Source: DATEGZ01 sp035519535 (GTDB lineage Bacteria > Acidobacteriota > Vicinamibacteria > Vicinamibacterales > SCN-69-37). Taken from it: a stretch of 64,000 nt of DNA. The translations under genes were made by a program, and so were the position numbers. The notes below the pieces were generated by a model. It had not been told where the DNA came from. It made no database searches and saw nothing but the letters and a program-made list of their open reading frames with translations. Where the stretch lies: positions 1 to 64,000 of the forward strand of contig DATIWF010000080.1 in assembly GCA_035519535.1 (NCBI GenBank), written 5' to 3'. Below, in pieces: positions 1 through 8,094 of this stretch (its first letter is position 1; every line of letters begins with the position of its first letter).

Positions 1-1
1 G

Positions 2-547
2 GATCGCGGCGAGCCGCCGATCGTCTTCACGCTCGGGAGCTCCGCGGTCGGGGCGCCCGGCACGTTCTACGATGAGAGCGTCAGGGCGGCGACGATGCTT
101 GGCCGCCGCGCGGTGTTTCTCGTCGGAAAGTACGCGCCCGCCCTTTCGCAGTCGCAGCTGCCCGACTCGATGCTCGCGGTGGACGTCGCGCCGCACGACG
201 CGCTCTTTCCTCGCGCAGCCGCGATCGTGCACCACGGCGGCGTCGGGACGACCGGTCAGGCGCTGCGGTCCGGACGGCCGATGCTCGTGGTGCCGCACAG
301 CCACGACCAGCCGGACAACGGCGCCCGGTTGTCGCGTCTCGGCTGCGGTCGGATGCTGGATGCGCGCAAGTACACGGCCGAACGCGCGGCCGCACAGCTG
401 CGGATCCTGCTCGGGCAGCCGTCGTACCGCCAGCGCGCGGAGGCCGTCGGGGTTGAGGTCCGCGGCGAGAACGGCACGGCCACGGCGTGCGATGCGATCG
501 AGCGCGCTGCGGCGGGGAAGACAGTGAAGATCACCGTGAAGGCATAA
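2..547 (+). CDS. Glycosyltransferase, GT1/GT28-like (3' part only)
   Basis: The reading frame is open from the window edge, so only the C-terminal 181 residues are present. They form the nucleotide-sugar-binding half of a GT-B glycosyltransferase. A beta-strand ending in FTLGSS opens the domain, and HHGGVGTTGQAL followed by GRPMLVVPHSHDQPDNG matches the donor-binding signature of the UDP-glycosyltransferase and macrolide-type glycosyltransferase group (HxGxGT ... P ... DQ). Such enzymes usually transfer a sugar from a nucleotide donor to a lipid or small-molecule acceptor. The acceptor-binding N-terminal half lies outside the window, so the substrate cannot be inferred. The gene converges on the small membrane-protein gene at 666-896. 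Confidence 0.85.
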   Translation, partial: DRGEPPIVFTLGSSAVGAPGTFYDESVRAATMLGRRAVFLVGKYAPALSQSQLPDSMLAVDVAPHDALFPRAAAIVHHGGVGTTGQALRSGRPMLVVPHSHDQPDNGARLSRLGCGRMLDARKYTAERAAAQLRILLGQPSYRQRAEAVGVEVRGENGTATACDAIERAAAGKTVKITVKA

Positions 548-566
548 AGGGCATGCAGAATCCGGA

Positions 567-622
567 TTCACCACGTAGGCACGTAGGCGCACCTGCGTGA
601 ACTACATGCGCTGCGTGGTGGA
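567..622. terminator. Imperfect inverted repeat between convergent genes
   Basis: Twelve bases at 567-578 (TTCACCACGTAG) pair with 611-622 (CTGCGTGGTGGA), allowing one or two wobbles, with a loop of about 32 bases. It sits in the 118-base gap between two convergent genes, where a bidirectional terminator would be expected. There is no clear T-tract, so this is a weak inference. Confidence 0.3.
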
Positions 623-665
623 TCGGGCCCTCTAGGGTCTTCTGTCTTCTCGGTGGATTTCTGAA

Positions 666-896
666 TCAGATGGTCACGTCGCGTTTGTAGATCATAAGCA
701 CGAGCGCGATGTCGAGCGCCGCCTCATACGCTGTGAACAGCAGATCACCGGACGTGAGGTAACCGCGACCCACGAAGCCAGCGACCCACAGCGCGAGAAA
801 GATCAACGCCCGCCTCGTCCCGAGCTCTCGCCAGCCGACTATGGCGAGCGCCCAGAACACGACGAGCGCGATCCAGGCGCCGATGGCGGTGGACAT
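666..896 (-). CDS. Small membrane protein, unknown function
   Basis: A 76-residue protein with two to three hydrophobic segments: residues about 5-22, about 30-47, and a weaker one near 55-70. The C-terminus is charged (YKRDVTI). No family is recognised. The gene starts seven bases after the stop of the GH127 glycosidase on the same strand, so the two are probably co-transcribed. That spacing and the membrane-protein composition are the reasons to treat it as real despite its size. Confidence 0.6.
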   Translation of the reverse strand: MSTAIGAWIALVVFWALAIVGWRELGTRRALIFLALWVAGFVGRGYLTSGDLLFTAYEAALDIALVLMIYKRDVTI

Positions 897-903
897 CCGG
901 CGA

Positions 904-2856
904 TCAGTACGGAATCCAGACGGTCATTTCCCCGCGCCCGCGGTTCGCCCACGCGAAGTACGGAATCGCCGTCACCGACGGGCCGGTGACGACGTCGATG
1001 CCGCCGAGGAGATCGGGCTTGAACGAGTGGGCGAGCGCGGCGCCAAGAGGAAGCGACAGGCCGCTCGTCTTGCCGCCGTTGTCGACGGCCTCGAGGCAGT
1101 AGACGATCGGGCCGCGCTGGATCGCCGCCTTGCCGCGGTCCTCGGTGACGAGATCGTTCGCGAGCACGCGGCGGACCGGCATCGGCAGGGCCAGCACGAC
1201 GGTGTCGCCCTTCTTCCACGGCCGGTGGATCTTGAGGAAGCCCTTGTCGAGCGTCATCTTCACGGCCGCGCCGTTCAGCTTGGCGCTCGGCCCGGCCGTC
1301 GATGCGGGCGCGAATCGATAGAGGTCGCTCGGCACGGGCTGGTCCCGCGTCCAGCCCGGGATGCGGACGGACAGCGTGAACGTCGCAGGCTCGTCGGGAT
1401 CGATCTTGATCGTGACGTCGCCCTGCCACGGATACCCGGTGTGCTGGGTGAGCTGCACGTGGCGGTTGCCGACGTCGATCTTGGCGGTGGAATCGACGAA
1501 CAGATTGACGAACACTTCCGGTGCCGGCCGGGCGCGCTCGGCGTAGATGAGCGACGGGAGCTGCGCCATCAGCCGCGCGAGATTCGCCGGGCAGCAGGCG
1601 ACGTCGAAATACGCGCTGCGCTGGCCGCCGCGGCCGGTGCCGGCCGACTCGAGCGGGTTCTGATAGAAGAACGTATCGCCGGCGACGGACACGCCGGACA
1701 GGTAGCCGTTGTAGAGCGTGCGCTCGAAGACGTCGAGATAGGCGGCGTCGCCCTCGCGCAGGAAGAGGCGGTGGTACCACAGCATGCCCGCGATCGAGGC
1801 GCACGTCTCGGTGTACGCCGTGCGGTTCGGCAGCGAGTAGTCGTCGCCGAACGCTTCCGTGCTGCCGACCGAACCGAGGCCGCCCGTGACGTACATCCGC
1901 TTCGACACGACGTCGGCGAAGAGCGACGTCGCAGCCTTCGCGAACGCGGGATCGCCCAGAAGCGTCGCGACGTCCGTGAGGCCCGCGAAGAGGTAGCCCG
2001 CGCGCACGGCGTGACCGACGGCGCGCGTCTGATCGACGACCGGCGCCTGGTCCTGGCGATAGGTGAGGTCGTTGTACATGAAGAACCGGTCGCCCTGCGG
2101 GAACGTGACGCGCTCGCCCGTGTGCGGCTCGCCGCGCTGGTCGAGGAAGAACTTCGCGGTGTCGAGATACTTCCGGTCGCCGGTGACGCGATAGAGCTTG
2201 ACGAGCGCCAGCTCGATCTCCTCGTGCCCCGGCGCGTCCCTGCGACCGTTCGGGCCGAACGTCCGGCAGATCAGATCCGCGCTCTTGATCGCGACATCGA
2301 GGAACGTGCGCTTGCCGGTCGCCTGAAAATGCGCGACCGCGGCCTCGATCATGTGGCCCTGGTCGTACGTCTCGTGGCTCACGAACTCCCACGTCCACCG
2401 CTCCGGTCCCGTTCCGGGCGGCGGGTTCTTCGGATCGATCGTCCGCGGCGTGTACAGGTAGCCGTCGGGCTCCTGCGCGGCGGCGACGATCGCGATGAGG
2501 TCGTCGAGCTGTTTGTCGAGCGCGGGGTCCGGCTTGACGGCAAGCGAGTACGACGCGGCTTCGATCACCTTGTACACGTCGGTGTCGTTGTAGCGCTGGC
2601 CCTGGTACGCGCCGGGCTGCGCGTGCGCCGCCTTGAGAAAATTGGCCACGCGGCCCGTCGCCTCGTTCTCTGCCATGATGTGCGGGATGGAGACCGTTCG
2701 GTTCGTGGCGAGCTTCGGCGCCCAGAAGCCGCCCGTCACCGTCACGGCGGTGAGCGGCACGGCCGCAATCGGGTAGTCGCGGACGGGCGGCGGCGCGGGG
2801 GTCTGGCTGCCGGCCCAGACGGCCGCGGCGCAGAGAGAGACCATCACACCGCGCAC
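904..2856 (-). CDS. Exported GH127 beta-L-arabinofuranosidase (DUF1680)
   Basis: A 650-residue glycoside hydrolase of family 127. A hydrophobic N-terminus of about 17 residues before SQTPAPPP suggests export. The catalytic and zinc-site pattern of HypBA1 (Glu338, Cys340, Cys417, Cys418) is matched by Glu350 and Cys352 in YTETCAS and by Cys421-Cys422 in ACCPAN. By analogy Cys421 would be the nucleophile. Family members remove beta-L-arabinofuranose from plant cell-wall glycans and glycoproteins. Length agrees with HypBA1 (about 658). It is divergent from the PPOx-fold gene at 2898, with 41 bases between the starts, and is followed by a small membrane-protein gene. Substrate specificity within GH127 is not visible from sequence. 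Confidence 0.9.
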   Translation of the reverse strand: MRGVMVSLCAAAVWAGSQTPAPPPVRDYPIAAVPLTAVTVTGGFWAPKLATNRTVSIPHIMAENEATGRVANFLKAAHAQPGAYQGQRYNDTDVYKVIEAASYSLAVKPDPALDKQLDDLIAIVAAAQEPDGYLYTPRTIDPKNPPPGTGPERWTWEFVSHETYDQGHMIEAAVAHFQATGKRTFLDVAIKSADLICRTFGPNGRRDAPGHEEIELALVKLYRVTGDRKYLDTAKFFLDQRGEPHTGERVTFPQGDRFFMYNDLTYRQDQAPVVDQTRAVGHAVRAGYLFAGLTDVATLLGDPAFAKAATSLFADVVSKRMYVTGGLGSVGSTEAFGDDYSLPNRTAYTETCASIAGMLWYHRLFLREGDAAYLDVFERTLYNGYLSGVSVAGDTFFYQNPLESAGTGRGGQRSAYFDVACCPANLARLMAQLPSLIYAERARPAPEVFVNLFVDSTAKIDVGNRHVQLTQHTGYPWQGDVTIKIDPDEPATFTLSVRIPGWTRDQPVPSDLYRFAPASTAGPSAKLNGAAVKMTLDKGFLKIHRPWKKGDTVVLALPMPVRRVLANDLVTEDRGKAAIQRGPIVYCLEAVDNGGKTSGLSLPLGAALAHSFKPDLLGGIDVVTGPSVTAIPYFAWANRGRGEMTVWIPY

Positions 2857-2897
2857 GGCCGTAGCATACTGAGGATGGACGCTCGAAGGGAGACCCG

Positions 2898-3344
2898 ATG
2901 CTCGGCGCGCTGACCCCGGCCCAAATCGAGGAAGTGCTCACCAAGGAGGTCGTCGCGCGCATCGGCTGCTACGCGAACGGCCGGCCGTACGTCGTGCCGA
3001 TCACCTACGCGTACGACGGCGAGTCGGTCATCGGCCACTCGGCCCACGGGATGAAGATCGACATGATGCGGCGCAATCCCAACGTGTGCGTCGAGGTCGA
3101 TCACGTGGACGACCTGGCGACGTGGCGATCGGTCATCGCGTGGGGCCGGTACGAGGAGCTCACGGGCGAGACGGCGTTCGTCGCGATCGAGACGCTCGTC
3201 AAGCGCCTCGAGCCGCTCACGGTGAGCCAGACGAGCATCCCGATGCATCACCACGTGCGTTCGCACGGCCGCGAGCCCATCGCCGAAGGCGTCATCGTCT
3301 ATCGCATCCGCCTCACGGAGAAGACCGGCCGGTTCGAGCGGTAA
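2898..3344 (+). CDS. Pyridoxamine 5'-phosphate oxidase-fold protein (NimA-like)
   Basis: A 148-residue split-barrel flavoprotein of the Pyridox_ox_2 / nitroimidazole-resistance group. It has the typical N-terminal pattern: ARIGCYANGRPYVVPITYAYD, then GHSAHGMKIDMMRRNPNVCVEVD and the later W-x-S-V-I-A-W-G-R-Y-E segment. Such proteins bind FMN, or less often heme or F420, and the substrate is usually unknown. The ATG is preceded by GGGAG at a suitable distance. The stop lies only five bases before the mtnB start, so it may be the first gene of the methionine-salvage transcript, although it has no known step in that pathway. Confidence 0.82.
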   Translation: MLGALTPAQIEEVLTKEVVARIGCYANGRPYVVPITYAYDGESVIGHSAHGMKIDMMRRNPNVCVEVDHVDDLATWRSVIAWGRYEELTGETAFVAIETLVKRLEPLTVSQTSIPMHHHVRSHGREPIAEGVIVYRIRLTEKTGRFER

Positions 3345-3349
3345 GCCGC

Positions 3350-4018
3350 ATGCCGCGCGCCGAGGCCCTGCCGACGTTCCGTCACGCAACCGCCGCGCTC
3401 GCCGGGATCGGGCGCCGCTTCTACGACCGCGGCTGGGTGCTCGGGACGAGCGGCAACTTCAGCGCCGTCATCTCGCGCGATCCGCTGCAGCTCGCGATCA
3501 CGTCGAGCGCCGCCCACAAGGGGCGGCTCGACAGCGGCCACTTCCTCAGGATCGACGAGGACGGGCGCGTGGCGGGCGAGGCCGCGGGCCGGCCGCGGCG
3601 GACGCCCGCGGGCAAGCCGTCGGCCGAGGCGCGGCTGCACCTCGAGATCGTCCGCCTCTGCGGCGCGGGGGCCGTCTTGCACACGCACTCGGTTTGGAGC
3701 ACGATACTTTCAGATCACCACGCGAACGCGCGCGGCCTCGCTGTCGAGGGCTACGAGATGCTCAAGGGGCTCGACGGCATCGCGACGCACGAGCACCGCG
3801 AGTGGATCCCGATCGTGAGGAACGATCAGGACATGACGCGGCTTGCGCGTGAGGTCCGGCAGGCGCTCGGCGAGCATCCGTCGGCGCACGCGTTCCTCAT
3901 CGAGCGCCACGGCATGTACACCTGGGGCCGCACGCTCGAGGACGCCGAGCGGCATGTGGAGATCGTCGAGTTCCTGCTCGAGGCGACGGGCAGGACAGAG
4001 GGCAGAGGGCAAGGGTAG
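3350..4018 (+). CDS. mtnB: Methylthioribulose-1-phosphate dehydratase
   Basis: A 222-residue class II aldolase-family enzyme that dehydrates 5-methylthioribulose-1-phosphate in methionine salvage. The family signatures are LGTSGNFSAVISRD near the N-terminus, the zinc-ligand motif HTHSVWST, and the C-terminal HGMYTWGRTLEDAERHVE. The start at 3350 gives MPRAEALP and matches the usual length; the frame is open further upstream, but that stretch overlaps the previous gene. It is followed by mtnD and mtnC on the same strand, which settles the assignment over other class II aldolases. The last residues (GRTEGRGQG) are encoded by the beginning of the purine-rich intergenic repeat, so the repeat has run into the 3' end of the gene. 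Confidence 0.92.
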   Translation: MPRAEALPTFRHATAALAGIGRRFYDRGWVLGTSGNFSAVISRDPLQLAITSSAAHKGRLDSGHFLRIDEDGRVAGEAAGRPRRTPAGKPSAEARLHLEIVRLCGAGAVLHTHSVWSTILSDHHANARGLAVEGYEMLKGLDGIATHEHREWIPIVRNDQDMTRLAREVRQALGEHPSAHAFLIERHGMYTWGRTLEDAERHVEIVEFLLEATGRTEGRGQG

Positions 4019-4095
4019 GGCAGAAGGCAGAAGGCAGAAGGCAGAGGGCAGAAGGCAGAAGGCAGAGGGCAGAAGGCAGAAGGCAGAGGGCAAGA
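3994..4095 (+). repeat. GGCAGAA/GGCAGAG heptamer array A
   Basis: Ten near-perfect heptamers (GGCAGAA or GGCAGAG, in the order AA AA AA AG AA AA AG AA AA AG) fill 4019-4088. They are preceded by degenerate purine-rich copies from 3994 that lie inside the end of mtnB. The array ends 3-10 bases before the mtnD start, so its GGCAGAGGGCAAGAG may act as the ribosome site. Confidence 0.95.
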
Positions 4096-4098
4096 GTC

Positions 4099-4671
4099 AT
4101 GGCGCTCATTAACATCCCCGACGAACATCGCACTCTGCGCGACGCAGAGGAGATCCGCGCCTACCTGGCGTCGCGCGGCATCGAGTACGAGCGCACCCAG
4201 CCCAACGTGCCGGTCGCGCCCGACGCACCGGCCGAGGAGCTGCTCGCGGCCTACAAGCCGAAGATCGACGAGCTCAAGGCGCGCGGGGGGTACGTGACGG
4301 CCGACGTCATCAATGTGTTCCCCGACACGCCGGGCCTCGAGGCGATGCTCAACAAGTTCAACGCCGAGCACTGGCACGACGAAGACGAGATCCGCTTCAT
4401 CGTCGAGGGCCACGGGCTGTTTCACATTCATCCGCCCGAGGGGCCGGTGTTCGCGATCGAAGTCGAGGCCGGCGATCTGATCCGCGTGCCGAAAGGCACG
4501 CACCACTGGTTCGACCTCTGCGCGGAGCGCCGCATCCGCGCGATTCGGCTCTTCCAGGATCCGTCGGGTTGGACGCCGCACTACACCGGCACCGGCGTGG
4601 ACAAGAAGTTCCAGCCCGTGTGCTTCGGCCCGGCGTACTTCCCGACGGGACGTCCGGGTCTGGCCGTTTGA
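4099..4671 (+). CDS. mtnD: Acireductone dioxygenase
   Basis: A 190-residue cupin that oxidises the acireductone 1,2-dihydroxy-3-keto-5-methylthiopentene in methionine salvage. With iron the products are the keto-acid precursor of methionine and formate; with nickel the off-pathway products appear. All four metal ligands of the family can be placed: His91, His93 and Glu97 in HWHDEDE, and His135 in GTHHWF, with the same spacing as in the Klebsiella enzyme (96, 98, 102, 140). The gene lies between mtnB and mtnC and its stop overlaps the mtnC start. The upstream region is almost entirely heptamer repeat. Confidence 0.96.
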   Translation: MALINIPDEHRTLRDAEEIRAYLASRGIEYERTQPNVPVAPDAPAEELLAAYKPKIDELKARGGYVTADVINVFPDTPGLEAMLNKFNAEHWHDEDEIRFIVEGHGLFHIHPPEGPVFAIEVEAGDLIRVPKGTHHWFDLCAERRIRAIRLFQDPSGWTPHYTGTGVDKKFQPVCFGPAYFPTGRPGLAV

Positions 4672-5426
4672 CCGATCCTCGAGACAGTCGTGCCCCGTCC
4701 GTCGTCCTGCTCGACATCGAGGGGACGACGACGCCAATCGCATTCGTTCACGAGATCCTGTTTCCGTTTGCGCGGACGCATGTGCGCGATTTTCTGCGCG
4801 TGCATTCCGGCGCGCCCGAGGTGCGCGAGGCCGTGAGGCTCCTGGCCGCTGAGCACGCGGGCGATGTCGCAGGCGGCGAGCGGCCCCCGGCGTGGACGCC
4901 CGGCGGGTCGGGCGAGGCGCTCGTGCCGTACGTCGCGTGGCTCATGGATCGCGACCGCAAGTCGCCGGGCTTGAAGCTCCTGCAGGGCCTGATCTGGGAG
5001 GAGGGCTACCAGGCGGGGCAGCTCCGCGGGCAGGTGTATCCCGACGTGCCGCCGGCGATTCGACGCTGGCACGCCGCCGGCCGTCGCGTCGCGATCTACT
5101 CGTCGGGCAGCGAGATCGCGCAGCGGCGCCTGTTCCAGTCCACCGAGCACGGCGACCTGACGCCGCTCATCGACCGGTTCTTCGACACGGCGGTGGGCGC
5201 GAAGGTCGCTGCCGCGAGCTACACCCGCATCGCGGACGCGCTCGGCGTCGCGCCGTCGTCGGTGCTGTTCGTGTCCGACGTCACGAGGGAGCTCGCCGCC
5301 GCGCGCGAGGCCGGCACCGCGGTCGTGCTCAGTCTGCGGCCGGGCAACCAGCCGCAAACGGACGCCGGCGCGTATCGGAGCGTCCGAAGCTTCGATGAGC
5401 TGTCCTTCGTCTTTGATGCAAAATAA
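4668..5426 (+). CDS. mtnC: Enolase-phosphatase E1 (2,3-diketo-5-methylthiopentyl-1-phosphate)
   Basis: A 252-residue HAD-superfamily phosphatase catalysing enolisation and dephosphorylation, the step before acireductone dioxygenase. Visible HAD motifs are DIEGTTTPIAF (motif I), YSSGSEIAQ (motif II) and FVSDVTRELAAAREAG (motif IV). The best start is TTG at 4668, overlapping the mtnD stop by four bases (TTGA), because no ATG or GTG lies near the conserved N-terminus. Translational coupling to mtnD is therefore likely. The remaining salvage genes (mtnA, mtnK, mtnN) are not in the window. Confidence 0.93.
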   Translation: MTDPRDSRAPSVVLLDIEGTTTPIAFVHEILFPFARTHVRDFLRVHSGAPEVREAVRLLAAEHAGDVAGGERPPAWTPGGSGEALVPYVAWLMDRDRKSPGLKLLQGLIWEEGYQAGQLRGQVYPDVPPAIRRWHAAGRRVAIYSSGSEIAQRRLFQSTEHGDLTPLIDRFFDTAVGAKVAAASYTRIADALGVAPSSVLFVSDVTRELAAAREAGTAVVLSLRPGNQPQTDAGAYRSVRSFDELSFVFDAK

Positions 5427-5436
5427 CGCGACGCCA

Positions 5437-6405
5437 ATGTCTCGATCGCCTCTAGTCGCGCTGGCCGTGCTCTTGACGGCCGTCAGTCTGCGGGCCGCGC
5501 CCGATGACCAGCGCGGCCAGGCGCCCGCGCCGCCGGCGGCGTCCGCGGGATCGCCCGGCGCGCCGGAGCATTTCACCGTCCAGTCCGACGGCCATCCGAT
5601 CGCCGTGTGGGCGCGACGGCCCGCGTCGCCGAAGGGCGCCGTGCTGCTGATCCACGGCCGCACGTGGAGCAGCCGGCCGGATTTCGATCTGCAGGTTCCC
5701 GGGATGCAGCGTTCGGTGCTCGCGTCGCTGGCCGCGCAGGGCTTCGCCGCCTACGCGGCCGACATGCGGGGCTACGGCGAGACGCCGCGCGACAGCACGG
5801 GCTGGCTCACACCCAAGCGCGCGGCGGCCGACATCGTCAACGTGATCGCGTGGATCGGCCAGCAGCATCCGGCGCTGCCGAAGCCGGCGCTCATCGGCTG
5901 GTCGCGTGGCGCCGCGCAGGCGCAGCTCGCGGCGCAGGCCGCGCCCGCGCGCATGTCGGCGCTCGTGCTCTTCGGCTTCGCGTTTGATCCGGACTTGCAG
6001 TTCCTCGACAGCGACGTCCCCGAGAAGCCGCAGATGTTGAAGAACACGGCCGAGAACGCGGTGAGCGATTTCATCTCGCCGAAGGTCACGCCGCCGGCGA
6101 TGGTCGAAGCATTCGTGGAGCAGGCGCTCAAAGCCGACCCCGTCATGGTGGACCTCAAAGGCGACGCCGAGTTCAACCAGCTCAAGCCGGACAAGATCGT
6201 CGTGCCGACGCTCGTGCTCTACGGCGAGAACGACCCGGGCGTGGCCCCGGCCGACGCCGGCAAGTTCTTCGGCCGACTCGGCACGCACGACAAGCAGCTC
6301 GTCGAGATTCCCGGCGGCGACCACTGCGCGCACCTCGAAGACACCCACGACGCCTGGATCGCCGCCGTCGTCAATTTTCTGAATCGCCCGCCCGCGCGGC
6401 GGTGA
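5437..6405 (+). CDS. Exported alpha/beta hydrolase
   Basis: A protein of about 322 residues beginning with a signal peptide (MSRSPLVALAVLLTAVSLRAAP). The catalytic triad is readable as Ser156 in GWSRGA, Asp266 in GENDPG and His296 in GGDHCAH, with the oxyanion segment LLIHGRTWSS upstream. The ATG at 5437 is preferred because it leads straight into the signal peptide; in-frame ATGs at 5416 and 5395 would overlap mtnC. The substrate is unknown: the fold covers esterases, lipases, dehalogenases and peptidases. It follows mtnC by ten bases and may share its transcript, but export argues against a role in methionine salvage. Confidence 0.85.
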   Translation: MSRSPLVALAVLLTAVSLRAAPDDQRGQAPAPPAASAGSPGAPEHFTVQSDGHPIAVWARRPASPKGAVLLIHGRTWSSRPDFDLQVPGMQRSVLASLAAQGFAAYAADMRGYGETPRDSTGWLTPKRAAADIVNVIAWIGQQHPALPKPALIGWSRGAAQAQLAAQAAPARMSALVLFGFAFDPDLQFLDSDVPEKPQMLKNTAENAVSDFISPKVTPPAMVEAFVEQALKADPVMVDLKGDAEFNQLKPDKIVVPTLVLYGENDPGVAPADAGKFFGRLGTHDKQLVEIPGGDHCAHLEDTHDAWIAAVVNFLNRPPARR

Positions 6406-6410
6406 CGAAA

Positions 6411-6463
6411 AATCAAGCCGGGTATATTTTTGCGGTGGCCGCAAAAATATACCCGGCTTGATT
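6411..6463. repeat. Perfect 25-bp inverted repeat with 3-base loop
   Basis: Left arm 6411-6435 (starting AATCAAGCCGGG, ending TTTTTGCGG) is the exact reverse complement of 6439-6463, separated only by TGG. It lies between the alpha/beta hydrolase stop and the DUF1028 start at 6475, both on the plus strand. It could be a strong intercistronic RNA stem, a terminator without a downstream T-tract, an operator, or a miniature mobile palindrome. Confidence 0.95.
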
Positions 6464-6474
6464 ATCATCCCCTC

Positions 6475-7317
6475 ATGCGCTCTCAGCTGAAGCTCGCGCT
6501 CCTCGTGGTGCTCCTCGCCCCGTTTGCGATCTCCGCGCAGCGTCCGAGCGGCCTGCCGGCCAACGGGCCGACCGACCCGCCCGGGACGTTTTCGATTCTT
6601 GGCTTCGATCCTGACACCGGCGAGATCGGCGCGGCCGTGCAGTCGCGGGTCTTCTCCGTCGGCAACGGCGTGCTCTGGGCGGAGGCGGGCGTCGGCGCGG
6701 TCGCCACACAGGCGATCGTTGATGTCAGCTACGGCCCGCAGGGTCTCGAGCTGCTTCGCAAGGGCCTGGCGCCAAAGGACATCATCAAGACGATCTGGGA
6801 TCGCGATCCGGATCCCGGGTACCGTGGCCAGTCGTGGCCCAAAGCCGGGCGTCAGTTCGCGGTGATCAACGCCAAGGGCGAGGTTGCGGCGTTCACTGGC
6901 CCGCAGGCGCCGGCGGAAGCCGGCGATGCGCAAGGCAAGTTCTGCACGGCGCAGGGCAACACCCTCGGACGCCCCGACGGCGTGTGGCCGCCGGCCGACG
7001 GCATGAAGCCGAGTCTGGTGCCGGCCGCCATGGTCGCGGGTTTCGAGAACAGCGAGAAGAACGCCGCGGGCCAGCACCAGCACATCTCGCTTCGCCTCGT
7101 GGCGGCGCTCGAGGCCGGGCAGAACGCCGGCGGCGACAACCGCGGCCAGCAATCCGCCGCGCTCATCGTCGTCAAAAAGGACGCCGGCGTGTGGCTCCAT
7201 AACGACGTTGTCCTGCGCCTGCAGGTCGACGACAGCCGCGAGCCGATCAAGGAACTGCGCCGGTTGGTCGAGATGTCGCCGGCGGGACGCAGCGGGCGGG
7301 GGCGCGGCGGGCGGTAG
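6475..7317 (+). CDS. Exported DUF1028-family protein
   Basis: A 280-residue protein with a signal peptide (MRSQLKLALLVVLLAPFAISAQ). The DUF1028 domain follows immediately, with GTFSILGFDPDTGEIGAAVQS, a conserved GVGAVATQAIVDVSYG segment and QGNTLG. The family has an Ntn-hydrolase-like fold and is often linked with amidohydrolases or peptidases; no activity is assigned here. The ATG at 6475 is chosen over one at 6430, which lies inside the inverted repeat. The C-terminus ends in a Gly/Arg tail (SPAGRSGRGRGGR) also found on two unrelated exported proteins of this window. Confidence 0.87.
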   Translation: MRSQLKLALLVVLLAPFAISAQRPSGLPANGPTDPPGTFSILGFDPDTGEIGAAVQSRVFSVGNGVLWAEAGVGAVATQAIVDVSYGPQGLELLRKGLAPKDIIKTIWDRDPDPGYRGQSWPKAGRQFAVINAKGEVAAFTGPQAPAEAGDAQGKFCTAQGNTLGRPDGVWPPADGMKPSLVPAAMVAGFENSEKNAAGQHQHISLRLVAALEAGQNAGGDNRGQQSAALIVVKKDAGVWLHNDVVLRLQVDDSREPIKELRRLVEMSPAGRSGRGRGGR

Positions 7318-7329
7318 GGCCGCTGGAAT

Positions 7330-7347
7330 GCTGGGTGCTGGGTGCCA
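7330..7347 (+). repeat. CTGGGTG heptamer repeat, copy 1
   Basis: Two tandem CTGGGTG heptamers from 7331, followed by CCAGGAACACGC, lie in the 73-base gap before the TMEM175-like gene. A related element with three heptamers and the same CCAGGA flank follows that gene at 8039. Confidence 0.85.
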
Positions 7348-7390
7348 GGAACACGCTGGCGCTCGCCAACTTGCCTCTTCGCGCTGACAG

Positions 7391-8026
7391 ATGACCAAAG
7401 TCGCTGACGCCGGCAAAGAGACCGACCGCCTCGAAGCGTTCAGCGATGGCGTGTTCGCCATCGCGATGACGTTGCTCATCCTCGACGTTCGCGTGCCGCT
7501 CCGCGAGGACCTCGCGGCGTCGCACCGCACACTCCTCGACGCGCTCGTCGGGCTCTGGCCCGCGCTCCTCGCGTACTTCATGAGCTTCGCCGTCGTGCTG
7601 GTGATGTGGGTCAACCATCACCGCATCTTCACCGTCGTCCGCCGCGCCGACCACGCGCTGTTCTACCTCAACGGGCTGCTGTTGATGCTCGTGACGTTCG
7701 TGCCGTTTCCGACGGCGCTCCTGTCGGCCTACATGGGCACGGGCACGTTCAGCGAATTCCGGATCGCCGCGCTCCTGTACGCTGGCCACGCGACGATCAT
7801 CGGCCTCACGTTCGCCTGGCTGTGGCAGCACGCGATCCGGCGCAAGCATCTGCTCGCGCCAGGAACGGAAAGTGAAGTGCGCAAGATGTCCGCGCAGTAC
7901 CGCTGGGGCCCGGCGGCCTATCTCGTGGCCTTCCTGTTCGGGATCTTCTCGCCGTGGGCGAGCGTCGGCGTCTGTCTGATGCTGGTCGTGGCCTTCGGCT
8001 TCCGGGGCCTGCTCGGGCGCGAGTAG
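7391..8026 (+). CDS. TMEM175-like potassium channel (DUF1211)
   Basis: A 211-residue membrane protein with about five to six hydrophobic segments. The first helix carries the diagnostic FSDGVFAIAMTLLILD signature of the DUF1211/TMEM175 family, followed by WVNHHRIF in helix 3. Bacterial members form tetrameric, weakly selective potassium channels. The gene stands alone, flanked on both sides by the CTGGGTG repeat, with no obvious operon partner. Confidence 0.88.
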   Translation: MTKVADAGKETDRLEAFSDGVFAIAMTLLILDVRVPLREDLAASHRTLLDALVGLWPALLAYFMSFAVVLVMWVNHHRIFTVVRRADHALFYLNGLLLMLVTFVPFPTALLSAYMGTGTFSEFRIAALLYAGHATIIGLTFAWLWQHAIRRKHLLAPGTESEVRKMSAQYRWGPAAYLVAFLFGIFSPWASVGVCLMLVVAFGFRGLLGRE

Positions 8027-8038
8027 GCCCGGGACGAG

Positions 8039-8066
8039 TGCTGGGTGCTGGGTGCTGGGTGCCAGG
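8039..8066 (+). repeat. CTGGGTG heptamer repeat, copy 2
   Basis: Three tandem CTGGGTG heptamers (8041-8061) followed by CCAGGAGCGCGC, in the gap between convergent genes. It resembles copy 1 at 7330. Confidence 0.88.
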
Positions 8067-8094
8067 AGCGCGCCGTCGCTGGTCAACCTTTCCT

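Noticed and set aside
841..2913. 690-residue plus-strand open frame opposite GH127
   Set aside because: Arg-rich shadow frame of a well supported glycosidase with catalytic residues in place.
3710..4743. Minus-strand frames encoding repeated PSAFCLLPSAFCLLP peptides
   Set aside because: They are the translation of the GGCAGAA array on its complementary strand and overlap mtnB, mtnD and mtnC. The same peptide appears opposite every array.
5452..7614. 720-residue minus-strand open frame opposite the hydrolase and DUF1028 genes
   Set aside because: Antisense shadow running through the 25-bp palindrome; no recognisable domain.
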